A stretch of 64,000 bases of DNA from Oceanitalea sp047302425 (GCF_047302425.1 NZ_CP154855.1:1922001-1986000); one strand, 5' to 3'. Shown: positions 42,226-51,675, numbered from the stretch's first letter. Made by a program: numbers and translations. The notes: generated by a model from the letters alone, not told the origin.

Positions 42226-42711
42226 TCAGCCGACGATGCTCGAACCCGTGTAGAGGTGCAGCACGGGCACGCCCAGCGCTTCGCGGGCGCGGGAGGCCCA
42301 GTCGCGGCGCAGGGTGTCGTCGAGCAGCTTCGGCGTCGTCACGACGACGACCTCGGCCGCCCGGTGGTTGGCCACCGCCTGGGTGAGCGCTGGCAGCGGG
42401 TCGTCCTGGACGACGACGCCCTCGGCCGTCGCACCGGCCGCCGTGAGCAGCGCGAGCGAGAGCCGCAGCGCCTCGGCCGCTTCCGTGCGCGCCTTCCGGT
42501 CGTCCGGGTCGGGGTTGGTGATGTCGTGCCACAGCCGGCGCAGGTCGAGCAGGCCGAGGTCGTTGACGACCTCCTGGAGCACGTGGTGGTCGGTGTCCGC
42601 CGGGACGAGCACCTCGAAGCGGACCGCCCGCCCGGCGTAGGTCTCGACGATCTGGGCCACGTCGGTGTCGAGCAGGGTGTCCTCGGTGAGGACGACGACG
42701 GTCTGCGTCAA
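42226..42711 (-). CDS. Unknown alpha/beta (USP-like) protein at the end of the trehalose operon
   Basis: A 161-residue protein. It opens with LTQTVVVLTEDTLLDTDVAQIV and ends REALGVPVLHLYTGSSIVG, with alternating strands and helices like a universal-stress-protein fold, but no clear ATP-binding G-x2-G-x9-G motif. TTG at 42711 is the only start with a good ribosome-binding site (GGAGGAAGCG), as no ATG or GTG fits. It lies 35 bases after treZ on the same strand. I do not recognise a function; similar proteins beside actinobacterial genes have been given doubtful names such as indole-glycerol-phosphate synthase. Confidence 0.6.
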   Translation of the reverse strand: MTQTVVVLTEDTLLDTDVAQIVETYAGRAVRFEVLVPADTDHHVLQEVVNDLGLLDLRRLWHDITNPDPDDRKARTEAAEALRLSLALLTAAGATAEGVVVQDDPLPALTQAVANHRAAEVVVVTTPKLLDDTLRRDWASRAREALGVPVLHLYTGSSIVG

Positions 42712-42746
42712 CGCTTCCTCCAGGGTCTCGGGATCTCGGGGCGGTC

Positions 42747-44516
42747 TCAGACGCGCAGGACGACGACGTCGTGGCCCGGCAGGGTGAGCGTGTCGCCGTC
42801 GGCGGTGGCCTCGCCCGTCCACGACAGGACGATCTCGCGGACCTGGCCGCGCACGTGCACCTCGCGCGGCTCCTCCTCGAGGTTGGCGACGACCGCGAGC
42901 GCGCCGCGGTACATGGCGATCCAGCCGCCGTCGTCGCAGGTCGTCACGCCGGTGTCGACGCGCACGCCGCCGGCGATGTCCGTCTCGGTGTGGCGCAGGG
43001 CGATGAGCTGGCGGTAGAACGCGAGGAGGCGAGCGTGACGCTCCTGCTCCGGCTCGGACCAGTCCAGGCGGCTCGCCTCCACGGTCGACTCCGCCTGCGG
43101 GTCGGGCACCTCGACGTCGCCTCCGTACACCTCCTCCCAGCCGTGGGAGCCGAACTCCTCGCGGCGGCCCTGGCGGATCGCCTCGGCGAGCTCGGGCTCG
43201 GCGTGGTCGGTGAAGTACTGGAAGGGGGTGGTCGCGCCCCACTCCTCGCCCATGAAGAGCATCGGGGTGTAGGGGCCGAGGATCGCGATCGCCGCCGAGA
43301 CGGCGAGCTGGCCGTCGCTGAGCACCCGGCTGGGGCGGTCGCCGACCGCGCGGTTGCCGACCTGGTCGTGGTTCTGGGTGAAGACGACGAAGCGCCGGGT
43401 GTCGACCTCCGCCGGGACGGGCGCGCCCCACACCTTGCCGCGGAACTCGGAGTACGTGCCCGCGTGGACGAAGGTCTCGGCCAGGGCGGTCCGCAGGGTC
43501 TCGGTGTCCCCGAAGCTCACGTAGTAGCCGTGCCGCTCCCCGGTGAGGCGGGCGTGCAGGGCGTGGTGGACGTCGTCGTCCCACTGCGCGGTCATGCCCA
43601 TGCCGCCCTCGCTGGTCGGGGTGACCATGCGCGCGTCGTTGAGGTCGGACTCGGCGATGAGCGACAGCGGTCGGCCCACCTCCCGCTCGAGCTCGGCGAC
43701 GGCGTCGGAGAGCTCGGCGAGCACGTGCCGCTCGGAGTCGTCGATGAGGGCGTGGACGGCGTCCAGGCGCAGCGCGTCGACGTGGAAGTCCCGCAGCCAG
43801 CGGAGTGCGTTCTCGACGACGAACTGCCGCACCGGTCCGGCGTCCGGCCCGTCGAGGTTGACCGCCGCGCCCCACGGGGTCTCGTGGCGCTCGGTGAAGT
43901 AGGGCCCAAACTGGCCGAGGTAGTTCCCCGAGGGGCCGAGGTGGTTGTAGACGACGTCGAGGCACACGGCCAGCCCGCGCGCGTGGGCTGCGTCGACGAA
44001 GCGCTGCAAGGCCTCCGGGCCGCCGTAGGGGTGGTGGACGGCGTAGAGCGCGACGCCGTCGTAGCCCCAGCCGTGAACGCCCGGGAAGGCCGCGACCGGC
44101 ATGAGCTCGACCATGTCGACGCCGAGCTCCACGAGGTGGTCCAGGCGCTCGACGGCGGCGTCCAGAGTGCCCTCGGAGGTGAAGGTGCCGACGTGGAGCT
44201 CGTAGATGACCGCGCCGAGGCTGGAGCGGCCGCGCCAGTCGGTGTCGCCCCACGCGTAGGCGCCGGCGTCGAAGACGCGCGAGGGGCCGTGGACCCCCTG
44301 CGGCTGCCAGGGGCTGCGAGGGTCGGGCAGGCCCGGACCGCCGTCGAGATGGACGAGGTAGTCGGTGCCCGGGGCCAGCGGCTCCGCCGTCGCCCACCAG
44401 CCGTCCTCGCGCGCCTCGAGCGGGAGGCGCTCGGCGGTGTCGTCGTCGGGACCGGACGGCAGGCTGATCTCGACGGCGCCCGCGTGCGGCGCCCAGACGG
44501 TCAGCGGCTCAGGCAT
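42747..44516 (-). CDS. treZ: Malto-oligosyltrehalose trehalohydrolase
   Basis: A 589-residue GH13 enzyme that releases trehalose from maltooligosyltrehalose. An N-terminal CBM48-like domain (LTVWAPHAGAVEISLP) precedes the catalytic barrel. GH13 motifs: DVVYNHLGPSGNYLG, the nucleophile Asp in DALRLDAVHALID, the acid Glu in LIAESDLNDARMV and VFTQNHDQVGNRA. ATG at 44516 overlaps the treY end by eight bases, so translation is coupled. The C-terminal beta domain ends VVVLRV. It belongs with treY and glgX. Confidence 0.94.
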   Translation of the reverse strand: MPEPLTVWAPHAGAVEISLPSGPDDDTAERLPLEAREDGWWATAEPLAPGTDYLVHLDGGPGLPDPRSPWQPQGVHGPSRVFDAGAYAWGDTDWRGRSSLGAVIYELHVGTFTSEGTLDAAVERLDHLVELGVDMVELMPVAAFPGVHGWGYDGVALYAVHHPYGGPEALQRFVDAAHARGLAVCLDVVYNHLGPSGNYLGQFGPYFTERHETPWGAAVNLDGPDAGPVRQFVVENALRWLRDFHVDALRLDAVHALIDDSERHVLAELSDAVAELEREVGRPLSLIAESDLNDARMVTPTSEGGMGMTAQWDDDVHHALHARLTGERHGYYVSFGDTETLRTALAETFVHAGTYSEFRGKVWGAPVPAEVDTRRFVVFTQNHDQVGNRAVGDRPSRVLSDGQLAVSAAIAILGPYTPMLFMGEEWGATTPFQYFTDHAEPELAEAIRQGRREEFGSHGWEEVYGGDVEVPDPQAESTVEASRLDWSEPEQERHARLLAFYRQLIALRHTETDIAGGVRVDTGVTTCDDGGWIAMYRGALAVVANLEEEPREVHVRGQVREIVLSWTGEATADGDTLTLPGHDVVVLRV

Positions 44517-47028
44517 CGGCTCTCTCCAGCAGTGCGACGGGGTGGTGGTCGAGGAGCTCGGCCAGCCGGCACGAGCCGCCGGACACCTCGCGCCCGGTGA
44601 GGACGTCGCGCCAGTGACCCTCGGGCAGGACGACGGTGTGCTCGCCGAAGCCGCCGAGGGCGTCGAGGCCGCGCGCGAGTCGCGTGACGACCGTGACGGC
44701 GCGGGGGCCGGAGTCGTCGCCGCGGGCGAAGGCGATCGCGTGGCCGGTCGAGCTCGGCAGCGGCAGGTACTGCGCGGTGGCGCCGACGAAGGCGGCGGCC
44801 TCCCGGCGCCGCAGCCGCAGGGCGCGGGCCGTGAGGGCGAGCTTGACCTCGTCCAGGGTGCCGGGCGTCGCACCGCCGTCGAGGCGCTCGAGCTGCTCGG
44901 CGAGGGCGGTGAAGTCGACGGGCCGCCGGTTGTCGGGGTCGACGAGGGAGGTGCGGGTGACCTCGGTGCCCTGGTAGACGTCCGCGACCCCGAGCACCGT
45001 GAGCTGGAGCAGCTTGGCGCCGAGCACGGCGGCACGGACGGCGTCCGCGGTCAGGCGCGTCCAGTCGGTGAGCTCCTCGACGACGGCCGGGTGCTCGAGC
45101 AGCGCGCTGGCGTAGTCGAGCAGCGCCTCCTCCCGCTCGGTGTCGGGGTCGGTCCACGTCGTCCACGACTTCTGCTCGCGCACGGCCTTGACGAGGTAAC
45201 CGCGCAGCCGCTCCGCCGTCATCGGGTCCGACTCGGTCCACGTGCCGACGAGGACCTGCCACAGGAGGTTCTCCGCGCGGCCGTCGAGGTCGGCGGGGCG
45301 GATGTCCGCCGTCGCCTCCCGCAGGCGGCGCAGCATCGTGAGCCACTCCTCGGCGTACTCCGAGAGCACTCCGATCCGGGCGCGCACGTCCTCCCCGCGC
45401 TTGGTGTCGTGGGTGCTGACCGCCGTCATCGTCGCCGGGTGGGTGCTCAGCGTCTGGGCCACCCAGGCGTGCAGCTCGTCGACGCTGATCCCGAAGCGCC
45501 GCGGCGCCCCGCCGACCTCGCACAGGCTCACGAGGTGGGTCCACCGGTAGTAGGCGGTGTCCTCCACGCCCTTGGCCATGACGGCGCCGCAGGTCTGCTG
45601 GAAGCGCACGATGAGCTCGGCGCGGCGGGCGTCGTGGACGCGTCCGGCGCTGCCGACCTCGCGGCCCAGGACGAGGTCGACGACGACGTCGAGGGTCTCG
45701 TGGCGGTCCTCGTCCAGGCGGGTGCGGGCCTCCTCGGCGGCCTCCCGCACGACGTGCTCGCTCAGCGGCGGCGCGGGCTCGCCGGGCACGACGTAGGCGC
45801 GGTAGCGGTCGAAGGCGACGAGGAGCTCGACGACGCAGTCCTCCAGGGACCGGTAGGTGTGGTCGCGCAGGCGCACGTCGTCGTCACACAGCTCGCGCAG
45901 GATGGTGGCCAGGCGGTGGACCTCGGCGTAGAGCGAGGTGCCGATGATCTGCCGCTTGGCCTCACAGATCATCTCGCTCAGCTCGCCTCGGGAGTCGCCG
46001 GCGACCTCGGTCATCGCGGTGCCCAGGGCCCCCGAGCCCGCCGGGTCGGTGAGGACGGAGTTGATCCGCCAGGCGGCGTCGTAGCCGGTGGTGCCGGCCG
46101 CGGGCCAGTCCGGGGCAAGGGTCTCCTCGCCCTCGAGGATCTTCTCCGCGACGACCCACGCCCCGCCGGTGGCCTCGTGCAGGCGCTGGAAGTAGCCGCG
46201 CGGGTCCGCCAGCCCGTCTGGGTGGTCGATGCGCAGGGCGTCGATGTGCCCGGAGTCCATGAGCTCGAGGAGCAGTGCGTGGCTGGCGTCGAAGACCTCG
46301 GGGTCCTCGACCCGCAGCGCGGCGAGCGTGTCGACGTCGAAGAAGCGCCGGTAGTTCAGCTCCTCGTCGGCCACCCGCCAGTAGGACAGCCGGTAGAACT
46401 GCCGCTCGAGCAGGTCGGCGAGGGGCAGGTGCTCGGTGGAGGGGCGTACCGGGAAGGTGTGCTCGTAGTAGCGCAGGACCGGCTGCTCACCGAGCTCGGG
46501 CTCGCTAGGGACGACGATCTGCTCGACCCGCAGCTCCCCGCCCGCGAGAGCCACGCCCACGCGCTCCCCGAGGACCGGCATGAGGATCCCGGGACGCTCG
46601 GAGTCGAGGTCGACGTCGAACCACGCGGCGTAGGGGGAGTCGGGCCCCTCCTTGAGCACCGACCACAGGGCGCGGTTGTGCCAGGCCGGCGTCGGGACGG
46701 CCATGTGGTTGGGCACGACGTCGACGACGACCCCCAGGCCGGCGGCGTGCGCCGTCGTGCACAGCCTCTCCAGGCCCTCCCGGCCGCCCATGACGGAGGA
46801 GATGCGGGTGTGGTCGACGACGTCGTAGCCGTGCGTGGACCCGGGGGCGGCCTCGAGGACGGGGGACAGGTACAGGTCCGTCACCCCGAGGTCGGCCAGG
46901 TAGGGGACCAGCGCCTCCGCGTCGGCGAAGGAGAGGTCCGGCCCGAGCTGCAGCCGGTAGGTGCTCACCGGCAGGCGGCGCCCGGGGGAGGGCAGGTGCC
47001 CGGAGGCGGCGGTGTGCTCTGTGCTCAC
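44509..47028 (-). CDS. treY: Maltooligosyltrehalose synthase
   Basis: An 839-residue GH13 enzyme that converts the reducing-end alpha-1,4 link of maltodextrin to an alpha,alpha-1,1 link. Motifs: VSTYRLQLGPDLSFADAEAL near the start, VDVVPNHMA, IDALRIDHPDGLADP with the nucleophile Asp, VVAEKILEGEE with the acid Glu, and AVSTHDTKRGEDVRARI, typical of TreY. GTG at 47028 overlaps the glgX stop by GTGA. The product is the direct substrate of TreZ encoded next. Confidence 0.94.
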   Translation of the reverse strand: MSTEHTAASGHLPSPGRRLPVSTYRLQLGPDLSFADAEALVPYLADLGVTDLYLSPVLEAAPGSTHGYDVVDHTRISSVMGGREGLERLCTTAHAAGLGVVVDVVPNHMAVPTPAWHNRALWSVLKEGPDSPYAAWFDVDLDSERPGILMPVLGERVGVALAGGELRVEQIVVPSEPELGEQPVLRYYEHTFPVRPSTEHLPLADLLERQFYRLSYWRVADEELNYRRFFDVDTLAALRVEDPEVFDASHALLLELMDSGHIDALRIDHPDGLADPRGYFQRLHEATGGAWVVAEKILEGEETLAPDWPAAGTTGYDAAWRINSVLTDPAGSGALGTAMTEVAGDSRGELSEMICEAKRQIIGTSLYAEVHRLATILRELCDDDVRLRDHTYRSLEDCVVELLVAFDRYRAYVVPGEPAPPLSEHVVREAAEEARTRLDEDRHETLDVVVDLVLGREVGSAGRVHDARRAELIVRFQQTCGAVMAKGVEDTAYYRWTHLVSLCEVGGAPRRFGISVDELHAWVAQTLSTHPATMTAVSTHDTKRGEDVRARIGVLSEYAEEWLTMLRRLREATADIRPADLDGRAENLLWQVLVGTWTESDPMTAERLRGYLVKAVREQKSWTTWTDPDTEREEALLDYASALLEHPAVVEELTDWTRLTADAVRAAVLGAKLLQLTVLGVADVYQGTEVTRTSLVDPDNRRPVDFTALAEQLERLDGGATPGTLDEVKLALTARALRLRRREAAAFVGATAQYLPLPSSTGHAIAFARGDDSGPRAVTVVTRLARGLDALGGFGEHTVVLPEGHWRDVLTGREVSGGSCRLAELLDHHPVALLERADA

Positions 47029-49145
47029 GCCTCCTCCTCCCGGGGGCAGACGAGGATGACCGTGTTGTGGGCGATGACCTCGAGGGTGTCCCCGGGGTGG
47101 TAGTCCCCGTTCTCGACGGCGGTCGGATCGGTGTTGATCGCCGTGCGCCACACCGAACCGAACTCCCCGTCGGGGATGGTGAACGTCACCGGCTCCGCGG
47201 CGGCGTTCAGGAGGACGAGGAGGTTGTCGTCGGTCACCCGCTCGCCGCGGGCGTCGGGCTCTGGGATCGCGTCGCCGTTGTAGAAGATCATGATCGAGCG
47301 CGCGTGCGACAGGTCCCAGTCCTCGTCCTCCATCGGCTCGGCCGTGGGGCGGAGCCAGGCGATCTCGCCGACGTCGGACTGCCCGCCGTGGCCCGGATCG
47401 CCGGCGAAGAAGCGACGACGGCGCAGCACCGGGTGGGCCATGCGGAAGTGGACCATGCGCTGGGCGAAGTCGAGCAGGTGCTCCTGCTCGTCGGTGAGGT
47501 CCCAGTCCACCCACGACAGCTCGTTGTCCTGGCAGTAGACGTTGTTGTTGCCCTGCTGGGTGCGGCCGAGCTCGTCACCGTGCGCGATCATCGGCACGCC
47601 CTGGGAGAACAGCAGCGTGGCGAGCAGGTTGCGGTGGCGGCGCAGTCGCAGCGCCCGGATCTCCGGGTCGTCCGTCTCGCCCTCCACGCCGCTGTTCCAC
47701 GAGCGGTTGTGGGTCTCGCCGTCGTTGTTGTCCTCGCCGTTGGCCTCGTTGTGCTTCTCGTTGTAGGAGACGAGGTCACGCATCGTGAAGCCGTCGTGCG
47801 CGGTGACGAAGTTGATCGAGGCGACCGGGTGGCGCCCACTGTGGGCGTACAGGTCCGCGGAGCCGGTGATGCGGGTGGCGAACTCGGCGAGCGTCGAGGG
47901 CTCGCTGCGCCAGAAGTCGCGCACCGTGTCCCGGTAGCGCCCGTTCCACTCGGTCCACAGCGGGGGGAAGCCGCCGACCTGGTAGCCGCCCTCGCCGAGG
48001 TCCCACGGCTCGGCGATGAGCTTGGCCTGGGAGATCACCGGGTCCTGCTGGATGATGTCGAAGAAGGACGACAGCCGGTCGACCGCGTGCAGCTCACGGG
48101 CGAGCGTCGAGGCGAGGTCGAAGCGGAAGCCGTCGACGTGCATCTCGGTGATCCAGTACCGCAGCGAGTCCATGATCATCTGCAGCGTGTGCGGCGAGCG
48201 CATGAGCAGGGAGTTGCCCGTGCCGGTCGTGTCGAAGTAGTGCGCCTTGTCGTCCTCGACCAGCCGGTAGTAGGAGGCGTTGTCGATGCCGCGGAAGGAC
48301 AGCGTCGGGCCCAGGTGGTTGCCCTCGGCGGTGTGGTTGTAGACGACGTCGAGGATGACCTCGATGTTGGCGGCGTGCAGGGCCTTGACCATCGTCTTGA
48401 AGTCCTGCACCTGCTGCCCGGCCCCGCCCAGCGAGCTGTAGGCGTTGTGGGGCGCGAAGAAGCCGATGGTGTTGTAGCCCCAGTAGTTGCTCAGCCCCTT
48501 CTCCTGCAGGTGGGGGTCGTTGACGAACTGGTGGACGGGCATGAGCTCGATCGCCGTGACGCCGAGGGCAGTGAGGTGGTCGATGACCGCGGGGTGGGCC
48601 AGTCCCGCGTAGGTGCCGCGGAGCTCTTCGGGCACCTCGGGGTGCAGCGCCGTCAGCCCCTTGACGTGCGCCTCGTAGATGACCGAGTCGTGGTACTCGT
48701 GGGCCGGCGGGCGGTCGAACTCCCAGTCGAAGAAGGGGTTGATGACGACCGAGTGCATCGTGTGCGGCGCGGAGTCATCGGTGTTCCGCTCCTCCGGGTC
48801 GTCGAACTGGTAGGAGTACAGCGACGGGTCGGAGCTGATGTTGCCGTCGATCGCCTTGGCGTACGGGTCGAGGAGGAGCTTGGAGGGGTCGCAGCGGTGA
48901 CCGTTCTCCGGGTCGTAGGGGCCGTGCACCCGGTACCCGTAGCGCTGCCCGGGCTGGGCGGAGCGCAGGTACCCGTGCCAGACGTGACCGTCGACCTCGG
49001 TGAGCTCGATGCGCTCCTCGGTGCCGTCGTCGTCGAGGAGGCAGAGCTCGACCCGCTCGGCGACGGAGGAGTAGAGGGCGAAGTTGGTGCCGGTGCCGTC
49101 GAAGGTGGCACCCAGGGGGTAAGGACGTCCAGGCCAAGGCTGCAT
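47025..49145 (-). CDS. glgX: Glycogen debranching enzyme
   Basis: A 706-residue isoamylase-type GH13 enzyme that cleaves alpha-1,6 branches of glycogen and so supplies linear maltodextrin to TreY (the TreX role). An N-terminal CBM48-type domain (YPLGATFDGTGTNFALYSSVAERVELCLLDD) comes first. Catalytic motifs are VILDVVYNHTAEG, VDGFRFDLASTLARE with the nucleophile, LIAEPWDLGEGGYQVG with the acid Glu, and FVTAHDGFTMRDLVSYNEKHN. It is first in the operon; a tRNA-Val and its hairpin insulate it upstream. Confidence 0.94.
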   Translation of the reverse strand: MQPWPGRPYPLGATFDGTGTNFALYSSVAERVELCLLDDDGTEERIELTEVDGHVWHGYLRSAQPGQRYGYRVHGPYDPENGHRCDPSKLLLDPYAKAIDGNISSDPSLYSYQFDDPEERNTDDSAPHTMHSVVINPFFDWEFDRPPAHEYHDSVIYEAHVKGLTALHPEVPEELRGTYAGLAHPAVIDHLTALGVTAIELMPVHQFVNDPHLQEKGLSNYWGYNTIGFFAPHNAYSSLGGAGQQVQDFKTMVKALHAANIEVILDVVYNHTAEGNHLGPTLSFRGIDNASYYRLVEDDKAHYFDTTGTGNSLLMRSPHTLQMIMDSLRYWITEMHVDGFRFDLASTLARELHAVDRLSSFFDIIQQDPVISQAKLIAEPWDLGEGGYQVGGFPPLWTEWNGRYRDTVRDFWRSEPSTLAEFATRITGSADLYAHSGRHPVASINFVTAHDGFTMRDLVSYNEKHNEANGEDNNDGETHNRSWNSGVEGETDDPEIRALRLRRHRNLLATLLFSQGVPMIAHGDELGRTQQGNNNVYCQDNELSWVDWDLTDEQEHLLDFAQRMVHFRMAHPVLRRRRFFAGDPGHGGQSDVGEIAWLRPTAEPMEDEDWDLSHARSIMIFYNGDAIPEPDARGERVTDDNLLVLLNAAAEPVTFTIPDGEFGSVWRTAINTDPTAVENGDYHPGDTLEVIAHNTVILVCPREEEA

Positions 49146-49220
49146 GAGCGCTAGGTTCTCATCGCTTCGCCGATTCGGCCTGCGAAGAGACGACGAATTC
49201 TCCGACCGGCCCAGGGAACG

Positions 49221-49255
49221 AGTAGGGCCCCCGACCGGTGGTCGGGGGCCCTACT
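49221..49255 (-). terminator. 16-bp perfect hairpin after tRNA-Val(CAC)
   Basis: AGTAGGGCCCCCGACC and its exact complement are separated by GGT. It begins five bases after the tRNA 3' CCA on the minus strand and separates the tRNA from glgX. Confidence 0.75.
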
Positions 49256-49259
49256 GTGC

Positions 49260-49334
49260 TGGTGGGCGATACTGGGTTCGAACCAGTGACCTCCTCGGTG
49301 TGAACGAGGCGCTCTACCACTGAGCCAATCGCCC
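49260..49334 (-). tRNA. tRNA-Val (anticodon CAC), CCA encoded
   Basis: On the minus strand: acceptor GGGCGAT/ATCGCCC, D-arm GCTCAGTGGTAGAGC, anticodon stem-loop CCTCG-TTCACAC-CGAGG with anticodon CAC, T-arm CTGGTTCGAACCCAG, discriminator A and an encoded CCA (49260-49262). It reads GTG codons, very frequent in this genome. Confidence 0.95.
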
Positions 49335-49379
49335 GCGCTGGACGATGTTAGCCCACCGGTGGGCGCGGCCCCAAACCGG

Positions 49380-50237
49380 TCACGGGTCGAGGTCCTCGGC
49401 AGCCCGGGCGGCGTAGACCTCCTGGACCCGCGTCGTCACGGGGCCGGGCGTGAGCGGGCGGCCGTCGATGCTGTCGACCGGGACGATCCCGCGGGTGGCG
49501 GAGGTCACGGCGGCGTGCTGCGCCTCGAGGAACGCGCTCATCGGCAGGACCTCCTCACGCACGGGCAGCCCGGCCGCCCGTGACCACTCGAGGACGAGCT
49601 CGCGGGTGACGCCCGCAAGGCAGCCGGACGTCAGTGGAGGGGTGAGCAGCTCGCCGTCGCGCTCGACGAAGACGTTGGACGCCGAGCCCTCGCACAGCTC
49701 CCCGCGGGTGTTCGCGAGGACCGCCTCCGTCCCGCCCTGGCGGCGGGCGTGCTCGAGGGCGAGGACGTTCTCCCCGTAGGAGGTCGACTTGACCCCGACG
49801 AGCGGGGAGCGCTCGTTGCGCACCCACGGCACGACGACGACGGCGGTACGCGGGGTCGGACCGTCCGCCCCCGGGTGGGGCACGGGTTCGGCGGAGGCGG
49901 TGAGGAGGAGTGTGGGCCGCGCCTCGGAGCGCGCCGTCCCGGCGGGCAAGGCACCGGCGGTCAACGTCATCCGCAGCCGCCCGCTCCCGCCGTCGAGCCG
50001 GGAGGCGAGGTCGAGGGCCGCGTTCGTGACGACGTCGGCGGACGGCGCGGGAAGTCCGGCGGCGGTGGCGGAGCGCACCAGCCGGGCGACGTGCCGACGC
50101 AGTGCGAAGGGCCGCCCGGAGACGACGACGCAGGTGTCGAAGACGCCGTCGCCCACCATGAGGCCCCGGTCCAGGGCCGTGACGACGGGTTCGTCGGCGG
50201 GCCGGACCTCACCGTCGAACCACACGAGGGTGCTCAT
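49380..50237 (-). CDS. pabC: Aminodeoxychorismate lyase
   Basis: A 285-residue class IV PLP enzyme. The PLP lysine lies in VGVKSTSYGENVLALEHARRQGGTEAVLAN; ELCEGSASNVFVERDGELLTPPL and SGCLAGVTRELVLEW are the usual cofactor-phosphate and substrate regions. It converts 4-amino-4-deoxychorismate to p-aminobenzoate plus pyruvate for folate. Branched-chain or D-amino-acid aminotransferase activity is possible in this fold, but the upstream chorismate-binding gene supports PabC. ATG at 50237. Confidence 0.87.
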   Translation of the reverse strand: MSTLVWFDGEVRPADEPVVTALDRGLMVGDGVFDTCVVVSGRPFALRRHVARLVRSATAAGLPAPSADVVTNAALDLASRLDGGSGRLRMTLTAGALPAGTARSEARPTLLLTASAEPVPHPGADGPTPRTAVVVVPWVRNERSPLVGVKSTSYGENVLALEHARRQGGTEAVLANTRGELCEGSASNVFVERDGELLTPPLTSGCLAGVTRELVLEWSRAAGLPVREEVLPMSAFLEAQHAAVTSATRGIVPVDSIDGRPLTPGPVTTRVQEVYAARAAEDLDP

Positions 50238-50289
50238 GGGGTGCAGCCTTCCACCCCACCCGGCGCGGGCGCACCCGCGTCCGGGGAGC

Positions 50290-51408
50290 TCAGCGTCGGG
50301 GCTGGGAGGCGAGAGCGACGAGGCGGGCGGCCTTGAGCTCGGTCTCGCGCCACTCCGCCTCCGGGTCGCTGCCCCACGTGATGCCGGCGCCCGTGCCGAA
50401 GCGGAGGGTGCCGGGACCGTCGGTGGCCGGCGGGGTCCACCAGAAGGTGCGGATGCCGACGGCGAGCTCGGCGCGGCCGGCATCGGCGTCGATCCACCCC
50501 ACGGCGCCGCAGTACGGCCCGCGGGCCGCGGTCTCGAGCTCGGCGATGAGACGCAGCGCGCTCGACTTCGGCGCCCCGCTCACCGACGCGGGCGGCAGGG
50601 TCGCGTCGAGCAGGGACGCCCAGCCGGGGGCGTCGAGCGGGCCGCGCAGCGTCCCGCCCACCCGCGAGACGAGGTGGACCAGGCCGGGGTGCTGCTCGAC
50701 CGCGCACAGGTCGATCACCTCCACGGTTCCCGGCAGGCAGACGCGTTGCAGGTCGTTGCGCACGAGGTCGGTGATCATGACGTTCTCGGCGCGGTCCTTC
50801 TCGCCGAGGTCCTCCGGGCGGGTGGCGGTGCCCTTGATCGGGCCGGACACGACGCGGCCGTCCCGCACGGACAGGAAGAGCTCGGGGGAGGCGCTGACCA
50901 CCCAGGCCGCCCGCTCCGCCGTGCCGACCGGCACGTGGACCGTCCCCGCGTGGGGCGCGGGGTTGCCGGCCGCGAGGACCGCGGTGAGCGCGGCCGCGTC
51001 CGGCTCGGCGGCCGCGGAGCCGAGCGGGGCGGACAGCACCCGGCAGATGTTGGCCTGGTAGACCTCGCCCTCCCGCACCGCCGCGCGGACGCGCCGGACG
51101 GCGGCCACGTACTCGCCCTCGTCGAGGGACGAGCGCCAGGACGCGGGATCGGGGCCGGACCACCTGCCGGCGACCCCGGCCGGGATTCCACCCGTGGTTC
51201 TTGTCACATCGTGGACGTTTCGGGCTACATCGGTGAAGTTCCAGCCCGTGATCGCACCCTCGAAGTCGGCCACCACGGCCCACCACCCTGACCCCAGCAG
51301 CTCAGGGTGTTTACGCAGGTCAGCGCACTGGGCGAGGCTCGTGGCGTGCACCCCGGGGAAGCTCGCGAAGGCCTCGTCGGGAGGCTCGGGGAGGGCTGCT
51401 GAGGTCAC
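50290..51408 (-). CDS. pabB: Aminodeoxychorismate synthase component I (chorismate-binding)
   Basis: A 372-residue chorismate-binding enzyme that forms aminodeoxychorismate using ammonia from a PabA-type glutaminase (not in this window). Conserved elements: VREGEVYQANICRVLSAPLG, SASPELFLSVRDGRVVSGPIKGT, ENVMITDLVRNDLQRVC, PPASVSGAPKSSALRLIAELE and RGPYCGAVGWID. PIKGTATRP carries the catalytic Lys typical of PabB, where anthranilate synthases have PIAGTRPRG-like sequence. GTG at 51408 is seven bases from a TAGCGT box, so the longer frame upstream is rejected. Confidence 0.88.
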   Translation of the reverse strand: MTSAALPEPPDEAFASFPGVHATSLAQCADLRKHPELLGSGWWAVVADFEGAITGWNFTDVARNVHDVTRTTGGIPAGVAGRWSGPDPASWRSSLDEGEYVAAVRRVRAAVREGEVYQANICRVLSAPLGSAAAEPDAAALTAVLAAGNPAPHAGTVHVPVGTAERAAWVVSASPELFLSVRDGRVVSGPIKGTATRPEDLGEKDRAENVMITDLVRNDLQRVCLPGTVEVIDLCAVEQHPGLVHLVSRVGGTLRGPLDAPGWASLLDATLPPASVSGAPKSSALRLIAELETAARGPYCGAVGWIDADAGRAELAVGIRTFWWTPPATDGPGTLRFGTGAGITWGSDPEAEWRETELKAARLVALASQPRR

Positions 51409-51415
51409 CCGCGCC

Positions 51416-51421
51416 ACGCTA
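51416..51421 (-). promoter_or_regulatory. TAGCGT -10 box, leaderless start of pabB
   Basis: On the minus strand TAGCGT, seven bases, then GTG at 51408. Confidence 0.5.
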
Positions 51422-51430
51422 GTGGGCGAG

Positions 51431-51461
51431 TTGGACGAGCGGCCGTTCCCTCGGCTAATGT
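51431..51461 (+). promoter_or_regulatory. Candidate promoter of the tRNA cluster
   Basis: TTGGAC (51431-51436) and TAATGT (51456-51461) with a 19-base spacer, about 32 bases before tRNA-Gly. The spacing is slightly long, so this is a moderate candidate. Confidence 0.4.
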
Positions 51462-51493
51462 TGTCAACGCCGCCGGGGAAGCCCGGCAGCAAC

Positions 51494-51566
51494 GCGGATG
51501 TGGCTCAGTTGGTAGAGCATCACCTTGCCAAGGTGAGGGTCGCGGGTTCGAGTCCCGTCATCCGCT
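51494..51566 (+). tRNA. tRNA-Gly (anticodon GCC)
   Basis: Acceptor GCGGATG with CATCCGC, D-loop GCTCAGTTGGTAGAGC, anticodon stem-loop TCACC-TTGCCAA-GGTGA with GCC, T-arm CGGGTTCGAGTCCCG, discriminator T. The 3' CCA is not encoded. Confidence 0.95.
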
Positions 51567-51604
51567 CGAGGTACCACCCCCCGGTGGGGCAGTACAAGCC
51601 TCAG

Positions 51605-51675
51605 GGTGGCGTGGCCGAGAGGCGAGGCAGCGGCCTGCAAAGCCGTACACACGGGTTCGAATCCCGTCGCCACCT
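51605..51675 (+). tRNA. tRNA-Cys (anticodon GCA)
   Basis: Acceptor GGTGGCG/CGCCACC, anticodon region CGGCCTGCAAAGCCG with GCA, T-arm CGGGTTCGAATCCCG, discriminator T. CCA is not encoded. It lies 38 bases after tRNA-Gly. Confidence 0.95.
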
